Source of the DNA: an uncultured candidate division Zixibacteria bacterium
Lineage (GTDB): Bacteria > Zixibacteria > MSB-5A5 > SM1-73
Direction of reading: 5' to 3'
Assembly (NCBI GenBank): GCA_903908285.1
Contig: CAIVRH010000046.1
Coordinates: forward strand, 1 to 64,000
Length of the DNA: 64,000 nucleotides
Part shown: in pieces, positions 25,840-34,610 of the stretch
Layout of the letters: every line of letters starts with the position of its first letter
Numbering within the stretch: position 1 is the stretch's first letter
The notes under the pieces: generated by a model
Databases searched by the model: none
The model's input: only the letters and a program-made list of their open reading frames with translations
What the model was told of the DNA's origin: nothing
Position numbers and translations under genes: made by a program

Positions 25840-26619
25840 ATGAATATACTGGAAACAAAAAATCTCACCAAAGAATTCGACGGCATCCGGGCAGTAAATG
25901 ACCTGTCGATTTCAATTGAGCAGGGAAGGATAACCAGCCTGATCGGTCCTAACGGATCGGGTAAGACCACCATTTTTAATATTTTGACCGGGTTCATTGC
26001 TCCAGATAGGGGAAATATCTATTTCAAGGGGAAAAAGATCGCGGGGCTTTCACCTCACAGAATATCCCGGATGGGAATAGGGCGGACATTTCAGAACATC
26101 CGGCTGTTTCCTCAAATAACTGTCATGGATAATATGTTATTGGCTACAAAATATAAAAGCGGTGAAAGATTGATGTCTGCATTGCTCCAGACATCCTCCA
26201 TGAAAAGGGAGGAAACCGGGAATACCGAAAAAGCTCTGGCTTATTTGAAGCTGGTGGGCTTGGTGGATAAAAAGGATGCATTTGCCGAGAATATGTCGCA
26301 TGGACAACGGAGGCTTTTAGAGCTTGCCCGAGCTCTGGCTACCGGTGCGGATTTGCTTCTATTGGATGAACCGACCGCCGGGGTTTTTCCGGAGATGAGA
26401 GTAAAGATACTTTGTCTTCTTCAAAAGCTAAAAGATGAAGGGAAGACCATTCTTTTTATCGAGCATGACATGCACATGGTAATGGAAATTTCGGATAAAG
26501 TGATTGTGTTGAATTATGGAGAAAAGATTGCGGAAGGGAAACCGGAGGAAGTCTCTAGAGACGAGAAGGTGATCGAAGCCTATTTAGGGAGGAGAAAAGT
26601 TGCTTCTGGAAGTAAATGA
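25840..26619 (+). CDS. livG: LIV-type ABC transporter ATPase LivG
   Basis: A 259-residue ATPase subunit. Walker A is GPNGSGKTT, the Q-loop lies in [11 protein letters not shown], the signature is [15 protein letters not shown] (His in place of the usual Gly), Walker B is [11 protein letters not shown] and the switch His is in IEHDM. The LivG-specific C-terminus ([15 protein letters not shown]...IEAYLG) is present. It should energise import through LivH/LivM together with LivF, whose start overlaps its end by 20 bases. Confidence 0.93.
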   Translation: MNILETKNLTKEFDGIRAVNDLSISIEQGRITSLIGPNGSGKTTIFNILTGFIAPDRGNIYFKGKKIAGLSPHRISRMGIGRTFQNIRLFPQITVMDNMLLATKYKSGERLMSALLQTSSMKREETGNTEKALAYLKLVGLVDKKDAFAENMSHGQRRLLELARALATGADLLLLDEPTAGVFPEMRVKILCLLQKLKDEGKTILFIEHDMHMVMEISDKVIVLNYGEKIAEGKPEEVSRDEKVIEAYLGRRKVASGSK

Positions 26620-27322
26620 GTTAACCGTGTGTTATGGGACGGTTCAAGCCCTGAATAGTGTTTCTCTTGGTGTCAGCGAGGGAGAGATTGTCGCTTTGAT
26701 CGGTCCTAACGGTGCCGGAAAATCTACCGCTCTTAAAGCTATTTGTGGTTTGCTCAAATCTTCGGGCGGGGAGATAATATCGGGAGATGTGTTATTTTCA
26801 GGTCAATCCATAAAGAATATACCCCCACATGATCTGGTCAAAAAGGGAATTTCGCTTGTACCCGAAGGGAGAAGAGTCTTCTCTTCCATGACGGTGATGG
26901 AAAATCTGGAGATGGGGGGGTACATCCGGAAAAATAAGAAGTCAAACTTAGAATCACTGGACCGGATCTTCGAGCTCTTCCATATCCTTAAAGAGAGGCG
27001 AAAACAGAAAGCCGGGACATTATCCAGCGGAGAACAGCAGATGCTGTCGATCGGCAGGGCCTTGATGCTTCAACCCAGATTGCTGCTGCTGGATGAGCCT
27101 TCCTTGGGGCTGTCGCCTAACTATATGGAAATTGTATTTGACAAACTGCAAGAGATCAATAGAAGCGGTACTACCATTCTGTTGGTGGAACAAAATGCCA
27201 GAATGGCTTTGGAACATGCAGGCAGGGGTTATGTTTTCAAAATCGGTGAAATTTTCTTGGAGGATACCGGTAAAAATCTGCTGGAAAGTGAGCAGATAAG
27301 GAAATCTTTCTTGGGCGAGTAG
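26600..27322 (+). CDS. livF: LIV-type ABC transporter ATPase LivF
   Basis: A 240-residue ATPase subunit. I accept the TTG start at 26600 because GGAGG lies just upstream and the resulting N-terminus ([19 protein letters not shown]) has the family length. Walker A is GPNGAGKST, the signature is [15 protein letters not shown], Walker B is [11 protein letters not shown] and the switch His position is occupied by Gln in VEQNA, as is normal in LivF. It is the last gene of the operon. Repeats and a new promoter follow. Confidence 0.92.
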   Translation: MLLEVNELTVCYGTVQALNSVSLGVSEGEIVALIGPNGAGKSTALKAICGLLKSSGGEIISGDVLFSGQSIKNIPPHDLVKKGISLVPEGRRVFSSMTVMENLEMGGYIRKNKKSNLESLDRIFELFHILKERRKQKAGTLSSGEQQMLSIGRALMLQPRLLLLDEPSLGLSPNYMEIVFDKLQEINRSGTTILLVEQNARMALEHAGRGYVFKIGEIFLEDTGKNLLESEQIRKSFLGE

Positions 27323-27467
27323 CGGACTATCCCACACTTGAGTTGGAAGTATTAATTCCACTATTAAGAATACTCCTGCGCTGTCAATTCAATTATCTAC
27401 GGACGATTCCCCTTTCATTACCCATTATTAAAGTTCTATCCCTTCTATATCCCGTTTTCCTTTAGTT

Positions 27468-27500
27468 TTGCGGCGGACTGCGGACAACGGACGGCGGACG
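27468..27500 (+). repeat. GCGGACAACGGAC-type word repeat
   Basis: A short array of GCGGAC, ACGGAC and GGCGGAC words in the spacer after livF. Related arrays lie at 39910-39966 (opposite orientation) and 47369-47399. Confidence 0.6.
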
Positions 27501-27514
27501 TCTTATCATTTGCC

Positions 27515-27542
27515 TTGACAACTCCCCGCTTTAAGTTATACT
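27515..27542 (+). promoter_or_regulatory. Sigma-70-type promoter for the secreted beta-propeller gene
   Basis: TTGACA, a 16-base spacer and TATACT, about 60 bases before the ATG at 27604. Confidence 0.55.
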
Positions 27543-27603
27543 TTATGCATAGAGAAGATGAAAAAATCTTGAACTCAGTTCGTACATACCATGGAGGTTA
27601 CTG

Positions 27604-28737
27604 ATGAGAATTCCCCGGTGTTGTTTAGTTTTGATATTACTATCTCTTTTCTCGGTAAATTTTGCTTGGGCTCTTGATCCGGCTTTGATCCTGGAGAAAC
27701 CGGTAGAAGGCAAAAGGGTGATGGGCAACTTTGCCGACGGCGATCTGGTCCTCTCCTCGTCCGCGGGGATAAGCATCTTGACTTCGCAGGGAAAAGAAAT
27801 TTCCCAATCGGCTTTGAAATCGAATCAGGGGTTAGTCTCCTCCGGCGATGGCAAGTTCTTTGGAATAACCACCTTTTCCGAAAATACCCCCTCGGGCTTT
27901 TTGGGTGCGGATAAATTCGAATTGTATTCGGCGGACGGCGCCAAACTGTGGGAAATCAGCCGTCCCCCGGTAGCGGATTTTTATGTTTCAAACCGGGCCA
28001 ACTGGATAGTTGGAGTGGGCAGCGGCGGGGACAGCCCGCAATCCGGCTTGATATTCTATAATCATTCCGGAGATTCGGTTTCCAGCATTAAAACCGGATT
28101 TCTGCAGGGAATATTTTTCTCACCGGATGGAAATGTAATTTTTGTAAATAGCGCTAAAGAGGGATTGGTGGCATTTGGTTCAAATATCGACCCTGCCACC
28201 GGCTCACCGGATAAAACCAGCTATGGACCGTGCGATAATTTCGCAGCTTCATCCTCCGGAGAAAACGTGGTGACTTTTTCTCAAGGGAGTTTCAATTTCT
28301 ATACTCGCGGGAAGAAAACCGGAAGTTACAGCAAACCCGATATTATGGTGCGAAAGATGGCGCTTTCTCCCGACGGAAAATATCTGACCTTCCTCGACAA
28401 AAAAAGTCTTTCCCTGTTGGAAACCAACACCGGAAAGCTCCTCTGGCAGCATATTTTGGATAAACCCGAACTCTCTTTTGTATCGCTGGATGTTGCCGGC
28501 AATGCAAGCCAGATCATCTTGGGGGTGGATTTCGATAAAGGCAAAAATGAAGATCCGGAAAACAGGCACACCAATGGATTTGTTTATCTCTTGGATAACT
28601 CGGGGAAAACCGTTTGGACCAAAGAATTCTCCTATAAGCTCTGGGGCGCTAATTTCCCCAAAGTACAATTCTCTTCAGACGGGACTAAGTTCTCCGTAAT
28701 TACCCGGGAAAAGATCTATCTGTTCACGGCAGACTGA
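27604..28737 (+). CDS. Secreted WD40/PQQ-like beta-propeller protein, function unknown
   Basis: A 377-residue protein with GGAGG before the ATG and a signal peptide (MRIPRCCLVLILLSLFSVNFAWA). The remainder is made of short beta-rich repeats: FFSPDGNVIFVNSAKEGLVA, ALSPDGKYLTFLDKKSLSLL and VQFSSDGTKFSVITREKIYL. In these a Ser-Pro/Ser-Asp-Gly turn precedes a strand, the usual look of a WD40- or PQQ-like propeller of about seven blades. No dockerin, no lipobox and no catalytic residues are seen. It has its own promoter and appears monocistronic. Function unknown. Confidence 0.7.
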   Translation: MRIPRCCLVLILLSLFSVNFAWALDPALILEKPVEGKRVMGNFADGDLVLSSSAGISILTSQGKEISQSALKSNQGLVSSGDGKFFGITTFSENTPSGFLGADKFELYSADGAKLWEISRPPVADFYVSNRANWIVGVGSGGDSPQSGLIFYNHSGDSVSSIKTGFLQGIFFSPDGNVIFVNSAKEGLVAFGSNIDPATGSPDKTSYGPCDNFAASSSGENVVTFSQGSFNFYTRGKKTGSYSKPDIMVRKMALSPDGKYLTFLDKKSLSLLETNTGKLLWQHILDKPELSFVSLDVAGNASQIILGVDFDKGKNEDPENRHTNGFVYLLDNSGKTVWTKEFSYKLWGANFPKVQFSSDGTKFSVITREKIYLFTAD

Positions 28738-29111
28738 AAGAATATTCAGAGCCGGTAGCAAGTCGAAAAGTCCATGGGGACAACCTGGCAATCTTTCAAG
28801 TTTATAAACAGCGGATTTTCAAGATTTTGGATTCTCCCCCTACCCTCTAAACTCCCTTCTTAAGACTGCAGGAAGTATGAAACCGGTTGCATAGATAGAC
28901 GGTCACTATCCATTCCCATGCTCAATATCCCTGCCCCTCTGGTATCGCGACCCCTCCCGCGCATGGGGTTATTTCTTTATAAGACAAAGGATTAAACCGT
29001 CCCCCAAACATATTTAAGATAAGTCTCCGGATAGCACGGGTGGCATACAATTTGCTTAATCTTAATTTCGAATGTGCTTATTACCAAAGCTATAATGAAG
29101 GAAAGTAAAAT
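28738..29111. other. Spacer with a candidate sigma-54 promoter
   Basis: A 374-base region without coding signal. The sigma-54-type element at 29041-29056 is the only feature I can support. Confidence 0.5.
29041..29056 (+). promoter_or_regulatory. Candidate sigma-54 (-24/-12) promoter
   Basis: TGGCATACAATTTGCT: the GG and GC dinucleotides are separated by exactly ten bases, with the TTGCT of the -12 element intact and only the C of TGGCAC changed. It is about 55 bases before the SerK/SbnI-like gene, which has its own ribosome binding site (AAGGAAAG). Confidence 0.55.
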
Positions 29112-29993
29112 ATGCCAAGCAATTTGTTCAAACTCGGATTTGTGCACTTAGAAGATCTGATTTTTCATGAAACCTGCGATTTCAACCGGGTGCGCCGATT
29201 GGCCGATCAGATCAAAAAGGACGGACATTTGAAGAATCCGATTTTGGCATCCAACTTTCCTATGAAAAATAATCCGGTTGACCCTCTCTCCGCAGATAAC
29301 TCCGAGAAACTTTTGGTCCTCGACGGGGCTAATCGGGTATCCGCTCTAAAACTATTGGGATACCCAGACGTGCTGGTTCAGAAAGTCGATTATTGGGATC
29401 CGAATGTGGAGCTGACCTCCTGGGGTCATCTGATATTTAATATCGCCAAGGACAAACTGATCGAAAGATTCAAAAGCGAAGGTCTTGAGATCTCCCCGCA
29501 CGAAACGGAATTCAAAGCATCGGATGACGAACTAGGAACACTTGACGAAAACACACTCTGTTTGATAATTTTCCGGGACCGTTCTACCTGGATGATAAAT
29601 CCAAAGGAATCAACCCTGGAATACAAAGTGAAATCACTTTACCAGATAACCTCCATTTATAATATGTCGTGGGAGATTTATCCTCAGCTGGGGAATGATA
29701 GTACCAGTTCCGTATTCGACACTCTGGAGAACTGCACCGTTATTAATATCCTTCCCCGTTTTACCAAGGAAGAAGTGATAGATTTATTATCCCGGGGAAT
29801 TCTTTTCCCCTTCGGAGTGACCCGATTCGTAATTCCCCAGCGGATTCTAGGATTGGGTATTTCCTGTTCGGTGTTGGGAGCTAAAGTTCCCCTTTCGGAA
29901 AAAAATCTGTTCTTAAAGGAGCTAATGTCTTACCGTGTAAAAAGCAAGAAAGCCCGGTTTTACGAAAAATCGGTCTTTCTCTTTAACGAATAA
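29112..29993 (+). CDS. ParB/Srx-fold protein resembling SerK/SbnI free serine kinases
   Basis: A 293-residue cytoplasmic protein. Residues about 8-105 match the ParB/sulfiredoxin fold in the arrangement of SerK and SbnI: LIFHETCDFNRVRRLADQI, then KNPILA, LLVLDGANRVSALKLLGY, and QKVDYWDP...LTSWGHL. In SerK and SbnI a Glu in the HE motif and the Asp of LDG take part in ADP- or ATP-dependent serine phosphorylation, and both equivalents are present here. SbnI also acts as a heme-responsive regulator. The C-terminal 180 residues fit the longer SbnI type more than short ParB proteins. A candidate sigma-54 promoter precedes it. Enzyme or regulator cannot be settled from sequence. Confidence 0.6.
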   Translation: MPSNLFKLGFVHLEDLIFHETCDFNRVRRLADQIKKDGHLKNPILASNFPMKNNPVDPLSADNSEKLLVLDGANRVSALKLLGYPDVLVQKVDYWDPNVELTSWGHLIFNIAKDKLIERFKSEGLEISPHETEFKASDDELGTLDENTLCLIIFRDRSTWMINPKESTLEYKVKSLYQITSIYNMSWEIYPQLGNDSTSSVFDTLENCTVINILPRFTKEEVIDLLSRGILFPFGVTRFVIPQRILGLGISCSVLGAKVPLSEKNLFLKELMSYRVKSKKARFYEKSVFLFNE

Positions 29994-30023
29994 ACTACTG
30001 CCTCTTTGCTTTTTCTTCCCATA

Positions 30024-30064
30024 CCCTCATTTCTCAGCCAGCGAAATGGGGGTTTTTATTTTCC
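30024..30064 (+). terminator. Rho-independent terminator after the SerK-like gene
   Basis: CCCTCATTTC pairs with GAAATGGGGG (one T-G pair) around a nine-base loop, then TTTTTATTTTCC. It lies 31 bases after the stop codon. Confidence 0.85.
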
Positions 30065-30171
30065 TCTAGTTTCGCCTGATCAGCTGATGATCAATATCCT
30101 TGAAAAATCAGGTACACGCATACCTATTCATTTCTTTTCTAAGACAACCTAAGGCAGCGGTAATTTTTCCC

Positions 30172-30199
30172 TTGCTTTTTCTTCATCTTTTGTTATATT
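30172..30199 (+). promoter_or_regulatory. Sigma-70-type promoter for the second Big_5 lipoprotein gene
   Basis: TTGCTT, a 16-base spacer and TATATT. The surrounding CATCTTTTGTTATATTA closely resembles the promoter at 2809-2836. Confidence 0.5.
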
Positions 30200-30268
30200 A
30201 ACGATAAACGATAACGGATTTAAACCAGTCCTATTTTCGATAATTTCAGTTATTGGAGGGAAGAGAAA

Positions 30269-31240
30269 ATGTCCAAGAAAGCTGTAGGTTTCATAGTTAT
30301 TATTTTATTGCTGATTTTGAGCTGTTCCAAAAAGAACATCACCAACAACTACTATCCGTCACCGGATAAGGGAGCTATTGTGGGTATCGTCTCCGTGGCT
30401 GATGTTCAGATAGAAGTGAAGGTTTACCAAGGGATCGAAATAGCTCACACCTACGCAGATTCTAACGGTTATTTTAGGATTAGTGAACTCCCCGCCGGAT
30501 CCTATTCCCTGGTGGTAAAAGCCGCAGACTATATGGATTATGAATCCTCCATCTGGGTGCCCGGTGGGAATATAGTTTCTGTCGACACCATCTTCTTGAT
30601 TTCCATCCATGATCTGGTCACGATGGTTTGGCCCTATGATGGAACCGACGAGGTGGGTGTGAATGCAGAAATCCGAATTGCCTTCCGAAGAGGTATGAAC
30701 AAAAATTCGGTCGAGGAAGCTATTCAAATAGATCCACCCTTGGATGGAAGATTCGTCTGGTATGGTACAAGCCGGTTAGGAAAAGTCGAATATCGGGAGA
30801 TGTATTTCTTTCCAACAGGAGGATTAGCAACGAACACAAAATACCAGATCACCATAGATACCATGGCTTCAGATAAAGAAGGAATAAGATTGTCCGAACC
30901 GTACCAGTTCTCCTTCACCACCGAAGCCATTCAGATTTCAGCCACCAGGCCCGAGAACAGGGAAACCTGGGTCGATCCCGCCACTCCTATATATATCTCG
31001 TTCAACACCGATATGGACGCAGAGTCAGCAGTTTTGGCTTTCAAGATGATTGATTCCCAGTTCAAGGATGTAAACGGAATCTTCTACTGGGACTATAAAC
31101 GGTATATGCGTTTCCTCCCAGATACCACTCTGACCACTGGCGAAACCTATACCGTAACCATCGATACCAACGCCAAAGCCGTTACCGGCGGATCACTGGA
31201 AAAACCCTATAATTTCTGGTTTAAAACCCGCCCCTACTGA
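30269..31240 (+). CDS. Lipoprotein with two Big_5 domains, short paralogue of the one at 15754
   Basis: A 323-residue protein. GGAGGG precedes the ATG. The lipoprotein signal ends LLILSC, a better lipobox than in the paralogue. An N-linker (NITNNYYPSPDKG) and a carboxypeptidase-regulatory-like domain (GAIVGIVSV to GGNIVSV) correspond closely to the 15754 protein, as do two Big_5 modules. The first matches the paralogue's first module (RIAFRRGMNKNSVEEAI) and the second its last (SATRPENRETWVDP, FNTDMDAESAV, FWFKTR). The two internal modules of the longer paralogue are therefore missing here or were gained there. A likely surface lipoprotein. Confidence 0.75.
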   Translation: MSKKAVGFIVIILLLILSCSKKNITNNYYPSPDKGAIVGIVSVADVQIEVKVYQGIEIAHTYADSNGYFRISELPAGSYSLVVKAADYMDYESSIWVPGGNIVSVDTIFLISIHDLVTMVWPYDGTDEVGVNAEIRIAFRRGMNKNSVEEAIQIDPPLDGRFVWYGTSRLGKVEYREMYFFPTGGLATNTKYQITIDTMASDKEGIRLSEPYQFSFTTEAIQISATRPENRETWVDPATPIYISFNTDMDAESAVLAFKMIDSQFKDVNGIFYWDYKRYMRFLPDTTLTTGETYTVTIDTNAKAVTGGSLEKPYNFWFKTRPY

Positions 31241-31271
31241 ACCGGAATAAACTGGAGAAAAACCTCGTTTG

Positions 31272-31302
31272 AAGGGGAGAGGACACCATGTCTTCTCCCC
31301 TT
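31272..31302 (+). terminator. Long hairpin after the lipoprotein gene
   Basis: AAGGGGAGAGGAC pairs with GTCTTCTCCCCTT over 13 positions (one G-T) around ACCAT. The following tail is C/T-mixed rather than T-only, so termination may be partial. Confidence 0.6.
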
Positions 31303-31340
31303 CTCCTTTCAATTCCCGAAATCCATCTCTCTTTTTGGTG

Positions 31341-31369
31341 TTGACACCCCTTCCGACTGCGTATATATT
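31341..31369 (+). promoter_or_regulatory. Sigma-70-type promoter for dnaJ
   Basis: A perfect TTGACA, a 17-base spacer and TATATT, 69 bases before the dnaJ ATG. No CIRCE element was found nearby. Confidence 0.65.
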
Positions 31370-31437
31370 CGGTTAATCAGTAAGTTACTGAGCACGGAGA
31401 AGCGGAAGTTAGACTATTCGGGGAGAGAGATTTTATC

Positions 31438-32601
31438 ATGACCAAACGGGATTATTATGAAGTGCTGGGGGTAAGCAAAAGCGCCTCGGAGGAGGAGATA
31501 AAAAAAGCGTATCGAAAACTGGCAATGGAGTGTCATCCCGACCGAAACCCCGGCAGTAAAGAAGCCGAGGATAGATTCAAAGAATGCACGGAAGCTTATG
31601 AGGTTCTGCGCGATCCCCACAAAAAAACCCGTTATGACCAGTTTGGGCATTCCGGCTTAACCGGTACTCCCGGATTTGAAGGATATGACTTTGGCGCTTT
31701 CGATCTTTCCGATGCCCTGCGTGCTTTTATGCGGGATTTCGGAGGGTTCGGCAACGTCTTTGACGATTTTTTTGGCACCGCCCGGGAAACCCGCCAAGGT
31801 TACCTTAAAGGCCAGGACTTACAGCTTAGATTGAAACTTACATTGGAAGAGATCGCCTCAGGTATAGAAAAGAAAATAAAATTAAAAAGACTGGAAAAAT
31901 GCCCGGAGTGTAATGGCAGCGGTGCGGCGAAAGGCACCTCCAGAACAACTTGCCCCAAGTGCGGGGGAACCGGCCAGCTCCGAAAAGTCTCCCGCTCGAT
32001 ATTCGGGCAGTTTGTCAATGTAACCACCTGTAATCATTGCCATGGAGAAGGCGCCATAATCGACAAACCCTGCACCTCCTGCCGGGGAGAGGGAAGAATT
32101 GAGGGGAGCGGAACCGTCTCGGTAAAAATCCCGCCGGGAGTGACCAGCGGGAACTACATTCAAATGCGCGGCGTGGGAAATTCCGGACCCCGGGGAGGAC
32201 CTGCCGGGGATGTGATCGTTTTAATCGAGGAACAGGAGCATCCGGAATTCATCCGGCACGGAAATGACATAATTCACGAGACCATGATCAGCTTCTCTCA
32301 AGCCGCTTTGGGAGATGAAATTTCCATTCCCACCCTGGAGGGGAATATCAACCTGAAAATCCCGGCGGGAACCCAGCCCGGAAAGATATTCAGATTGAAA
32401 GGAAAGGGGATTCCCCATCTGCACGGATACGGAAAAGGAAGTGAGCTGATCCGGGTGCTGGTATGGACTCCCACCAATTTAACCTCCGACGAAAAGAAAC
32501 TATTAAAAGAGCTGGCTGAAAAGCAAAATATGAAACCGCCCAAAGGTGACCGAAGCTTCTTCGAAAAACTTAGGAGTTCATTGGGATGGTCAGCGGACTG
32601 A
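31438..32601 (+). CDS. dnaJ: Chaperone DnaJ, full length
   Basis: A 387-residue type I Hsp40 co-chaperone that stimulates DnaK. It has an N-terminal J domain ([20 protein letters not shown], with the HPD tripeptide in [10 protein letters not shown]). A Gly/Phe-rich linker contains [12 protein letters not shown]. The central zinc region has four CxxCxGxG motifs ([32 protein letters not shown]). Two beta-rich C-terminal domains carry the peptide-binding surface ([36 protein letters not shown]). All motifs are intact and length is normal. It has its own promoter, and neither dnaK nor grpE is in the window. Confidence 0.95.
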   Translation: MTKRDYYEVLGVSKSASEEEIKKAYRKLAMECHPDRNPGSKEAEDRFKECTEAYEVLRDPHKKTRYDQFGHSGLTGTPGFEGYDFGAFDLSDALRAFMRDFGGFGNVFDDFFGTARETRQGYLKGQDLQLRLKLTLEEIASGIEKKIKLKRLEKCPECNGSGAAKGTSRTTCPKCGGTGQLRKVSRSIFGQFVNVTTCNHCHGEGAIIDKPCTSCRGEGRIEGSGTVSVKIPPGVTSGNYIQMRGVGNSGPRGGPAGDVIVLIEEQEHPEFIRHGNDIIHETMISFSQAALGDEISIPTLEGNINLKIPAGTQPGKIFRLKGKGIPHLHGYGKGSELIRVLVWTPTNLTSDEKKLLKELAEKQNMKPPKGDRSFFEKLRSSLGWSAD

Positions 32602-32772
32602 ACCTTTCTACCCATATCCCCCTCCATTCCCTAAAAGGAGATTGATCGGGTTATGGAGTGTTCGGCTTTAACCTTACCAAAAAAGATTCTGAAAGACTCA
32701 AAAAACATGGAATAGGGCTAATCGTCCGGTTCAATAAGTAGTAATAGGTTTGATTTTTCATCTACCAAAAAA

Positions 32773-33645
32773 TTGACCAAAGAATATCTCGAAATCGAAG
32801 TGGTGGTATCCGAAGAGATCGCAGAGCAGACAAGCAACTTTCTGATCGAGTTGGGATCAGCGGGTGTCTGGACTAAGCCCAAGGGTGATAGTTTGGCTGT
32901 AATCGGTTACCTGCCCGATAAATCCAAATCGAATATCATCCGGAATTCCATTACCCGTTATCTGGATGATCTGAGGAAGTTGGGTTTGGATGTGGGTGAA
33001 GGAAAAGTGAGCTTAAGGAAGATCCAGGATAAGGACTGGAATGAAGAATGGAAGAAAAACTTTGTCCCTATCTTTGTCACTAACGATATAGTAGTCATCC
33101 CCGATTGGGAAAAAACCCCTTTTCCCGGCAAGATCGTAATCCGCATCAAACCCGGCATGGCTTTTGGCACCGGTATCCATCCCACCACCCAGCTCTGTAT
33201 GCGCGCGCTGGGTAAATATCTTAAATCCAATGACCGAGTCTTGGATGTAGGCTCCGGTTCGGGCATACTCGGCATACTATCGGTCAAGCTCGGCGCTTCC
33301 TTTGTCTTGGGATTGGACATCGATCAGGATGCCATAGAGAATGCCGCCGAAAACTTAAAATTAAACAGCGTGGAAAATTCTGTTGAGATCAGGCAGGGAA
33401 CGGTCAGTGCCGGTCTTTCCGACAAACCTTTCGATCTGGCTGTGGCGAATCTGAATAGTCGGGAGATTTTCGAATCCTTTGATTTGATCCAGATGGCGGT
33501 AAAAAATAAGGGGACCTTGATTTTTTCCGGAATACCGCAAGAAGAGGAAAACGAAGTTAAAAAATTCTTGGAAAATAAATACATAGAGATAGTTGAAATA
33601 AGCCGACAGGAAGAATGGATTGGTATAGTTGGTAAGAAACAATGA
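32773..33645 (+). CDS. prmA: Ribosomal protein L11 methyltransferase PrmA
   Basis: A 290-residue protein, normal for PrmA, which trimethylates L11 using S-adenosylmethionine. The N-terminal L11-binding domain has YLEIEVVVSEEIAEQTSNFL, and RKIQDKDWNEEWKKNFVPI is typical. The methyltransferase part has KPGMAFGTGIHPTTQLCMRA, the SAM-binding VLDVGSGSGILGI and the catalytic-region VANLNSREI. The start is the TTG at 32773. No in-frame ATG gives the right length and no clear ribosome binding site is seen, so the exact start is uncertain. It is probably co-transcribed with rsmE, with a repeat hairpin between them. Confidence 0.9.
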   Translation: MTKEYLEIEVVVSEEIAEQTSNFLIELGSAGVWTKPKGDSLAVIGYLPDKSKSNIIRNSITRYLDDLRKLGLDVGEGKVSLRKIQDKDWNEEWKKNFVPIFVTNDIVVIPDWEKTPFPGKIVIRIKPGMAFGTGIHPTTQLCMRALGKYLKSNDRVLDVGSGSGILGILSVKLGASFVLGLDIDQDAIENAAENLKLNSVENSVEIRQGTVSAGLSDKPFDLAVANLNSREIFESFDLIQMAVKNKGTLIFSGIPQEEENEVKKFLENKYIEIVEISRQEEWIGIVGKKQ

Positions 33646-33650
33646 TTACC

Positions 33651-33712
33651 TCTCCCCCTTTGTTCCCCCTCTCCACAATGTGGAGAGGGGGATACAGGGG
33701 GTGAGGTTTGCT
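33651..33712. repeat. CT-rich hairpin element between prmA and rsmE
   Basis: CCCCCTCTCCAC pairs perfectly with GTGGAGAGGGGG (33665-33691, loop AAT), with outer CCTCTCCCC and GGGGGTGAGG arms. It is related to the element at 4769-4935. It fills nearly the whole gap between the two genes. Confidence 0.75.
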
Positions 33713-33724
33713 GAGCCTCAAACC

Positions 33725-34471
33725 ATGATAACTACCTTTTACACCAAACCGGAAAATATCCGGCAGGATATTTTGACCATGGATGGAGATGAGGCCAAGC
33801 ACGCCCTCAAAATTCTGCGCTGTAAGATCGGAGACCAAATCTTCGTGGTGGATGGCTGCGGAACCAAATATAATGTTTTGATCGAAAAAGCATCCCGAAG
33901 CACTCTGGAAGGAAAAATCCTTTCCCGTATCCGAAAGGAGAATGAGCCGGCTTATCACCTCACCTTGGCCCAAGCCGTCTGCCGCCAGGAGAGGATGGAT
34001 TTCTTGATCGAGAAAACCACGGAGATCGGCGTATCCTCCATCATTCCGATCTTGACTGCGAAAGGACTGGTCAAAGTGAGCGGCATCTCGAAGGGGAAAG
34101 CCAAAATCGACCGATGGAGAAGAATAGCCATAGCCGGCATGAAGCAGTCTTTAAGAACGGTCCTGCCGGAAATCGAGAGTATTACTGCATTCGAATGCCT
34201 GCTTCCCCGGATCGGAAGCTACGATCTCTGTCTGATCGCCAGTCTGGAAAAGGATTCAAAGAGCTTGAAAGAATGTGCTGAATTAAAGAGAAATGTGCGG
34301 AAAATTCTTCTTATCGTTGGTCCCGAATCCGGGTTCTCGGAAGAGGAGCTCACCCAAACCAAACTCCACGGAGCCATCCCCATCACCCTGGGAAGCAGAA
34401 GGCTCCGCACCGAAACCGCAGGTATAATCTTTCCGGCTTTGGTCCTGTATCAATTAGGAAATTTGAGTTAA
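33725..34471 (+). CDS. rsmE: 16S rRNA (uracil-1498-N3)-methyltransferase RsmE
   Basis: A 248-residue SPOUT methyltransferase. I start at ATG 33725, because longer in-frame versions would read through the repeat hairpin. The N-terminal PUA-like domain has DGDEAKHALKILRCKIGD. The catalytic domain has LAQAVCRQERMDFLIEKTTE, then GPESGFSEEEL and LGSRRLRTETAG, the knotted SAM-binding site. It modifies U1498 of 16S rRNA. Sitting after prmA is a common arrangement for this pair. Confidence 0.92.
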   Translation: MITTFYTKPENIRQDILTMDGDEAKHALKILRCKIGDQIFVVDGCGTKYNVLIEKASRSTLEGKILSRIRKENEPAYHLTLAQAVCRQERMDFLIEKTTEIGVSSIIPILTAKGLVKVSGISKGKAKIDRWRRIAIAGMKQSLRTVLPEIESITAFECLLPRIGSYDLCLIASLEKDSKSLKECAELKRNVRKILLIVGPESGFSEEELTQTKLHGAIPITLGSRRLRTETAGIIFPALVLYQLGNLS

Positions 34472-34610
34472 AAACACGGGATCAGCCTGGTGAAGTCCCC
34501 CTGACAACTTCCTCCTGAAAGTCAATATAAACCTCCACCCAGCCGATAATAAATTAGACTCACCTTCTGGTGAGAAAAGGGTAAATTGCGCCTTTGGGGG
34601 AGATAACCGG

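Noticed and set aside
31300-31437. CIRCE (HrcA) operator before dnaJ
   Set aside because: No TTAGCACTC/GAGTGCTAA inverted repeat is present; only a sigma-70-type promoter is seen.
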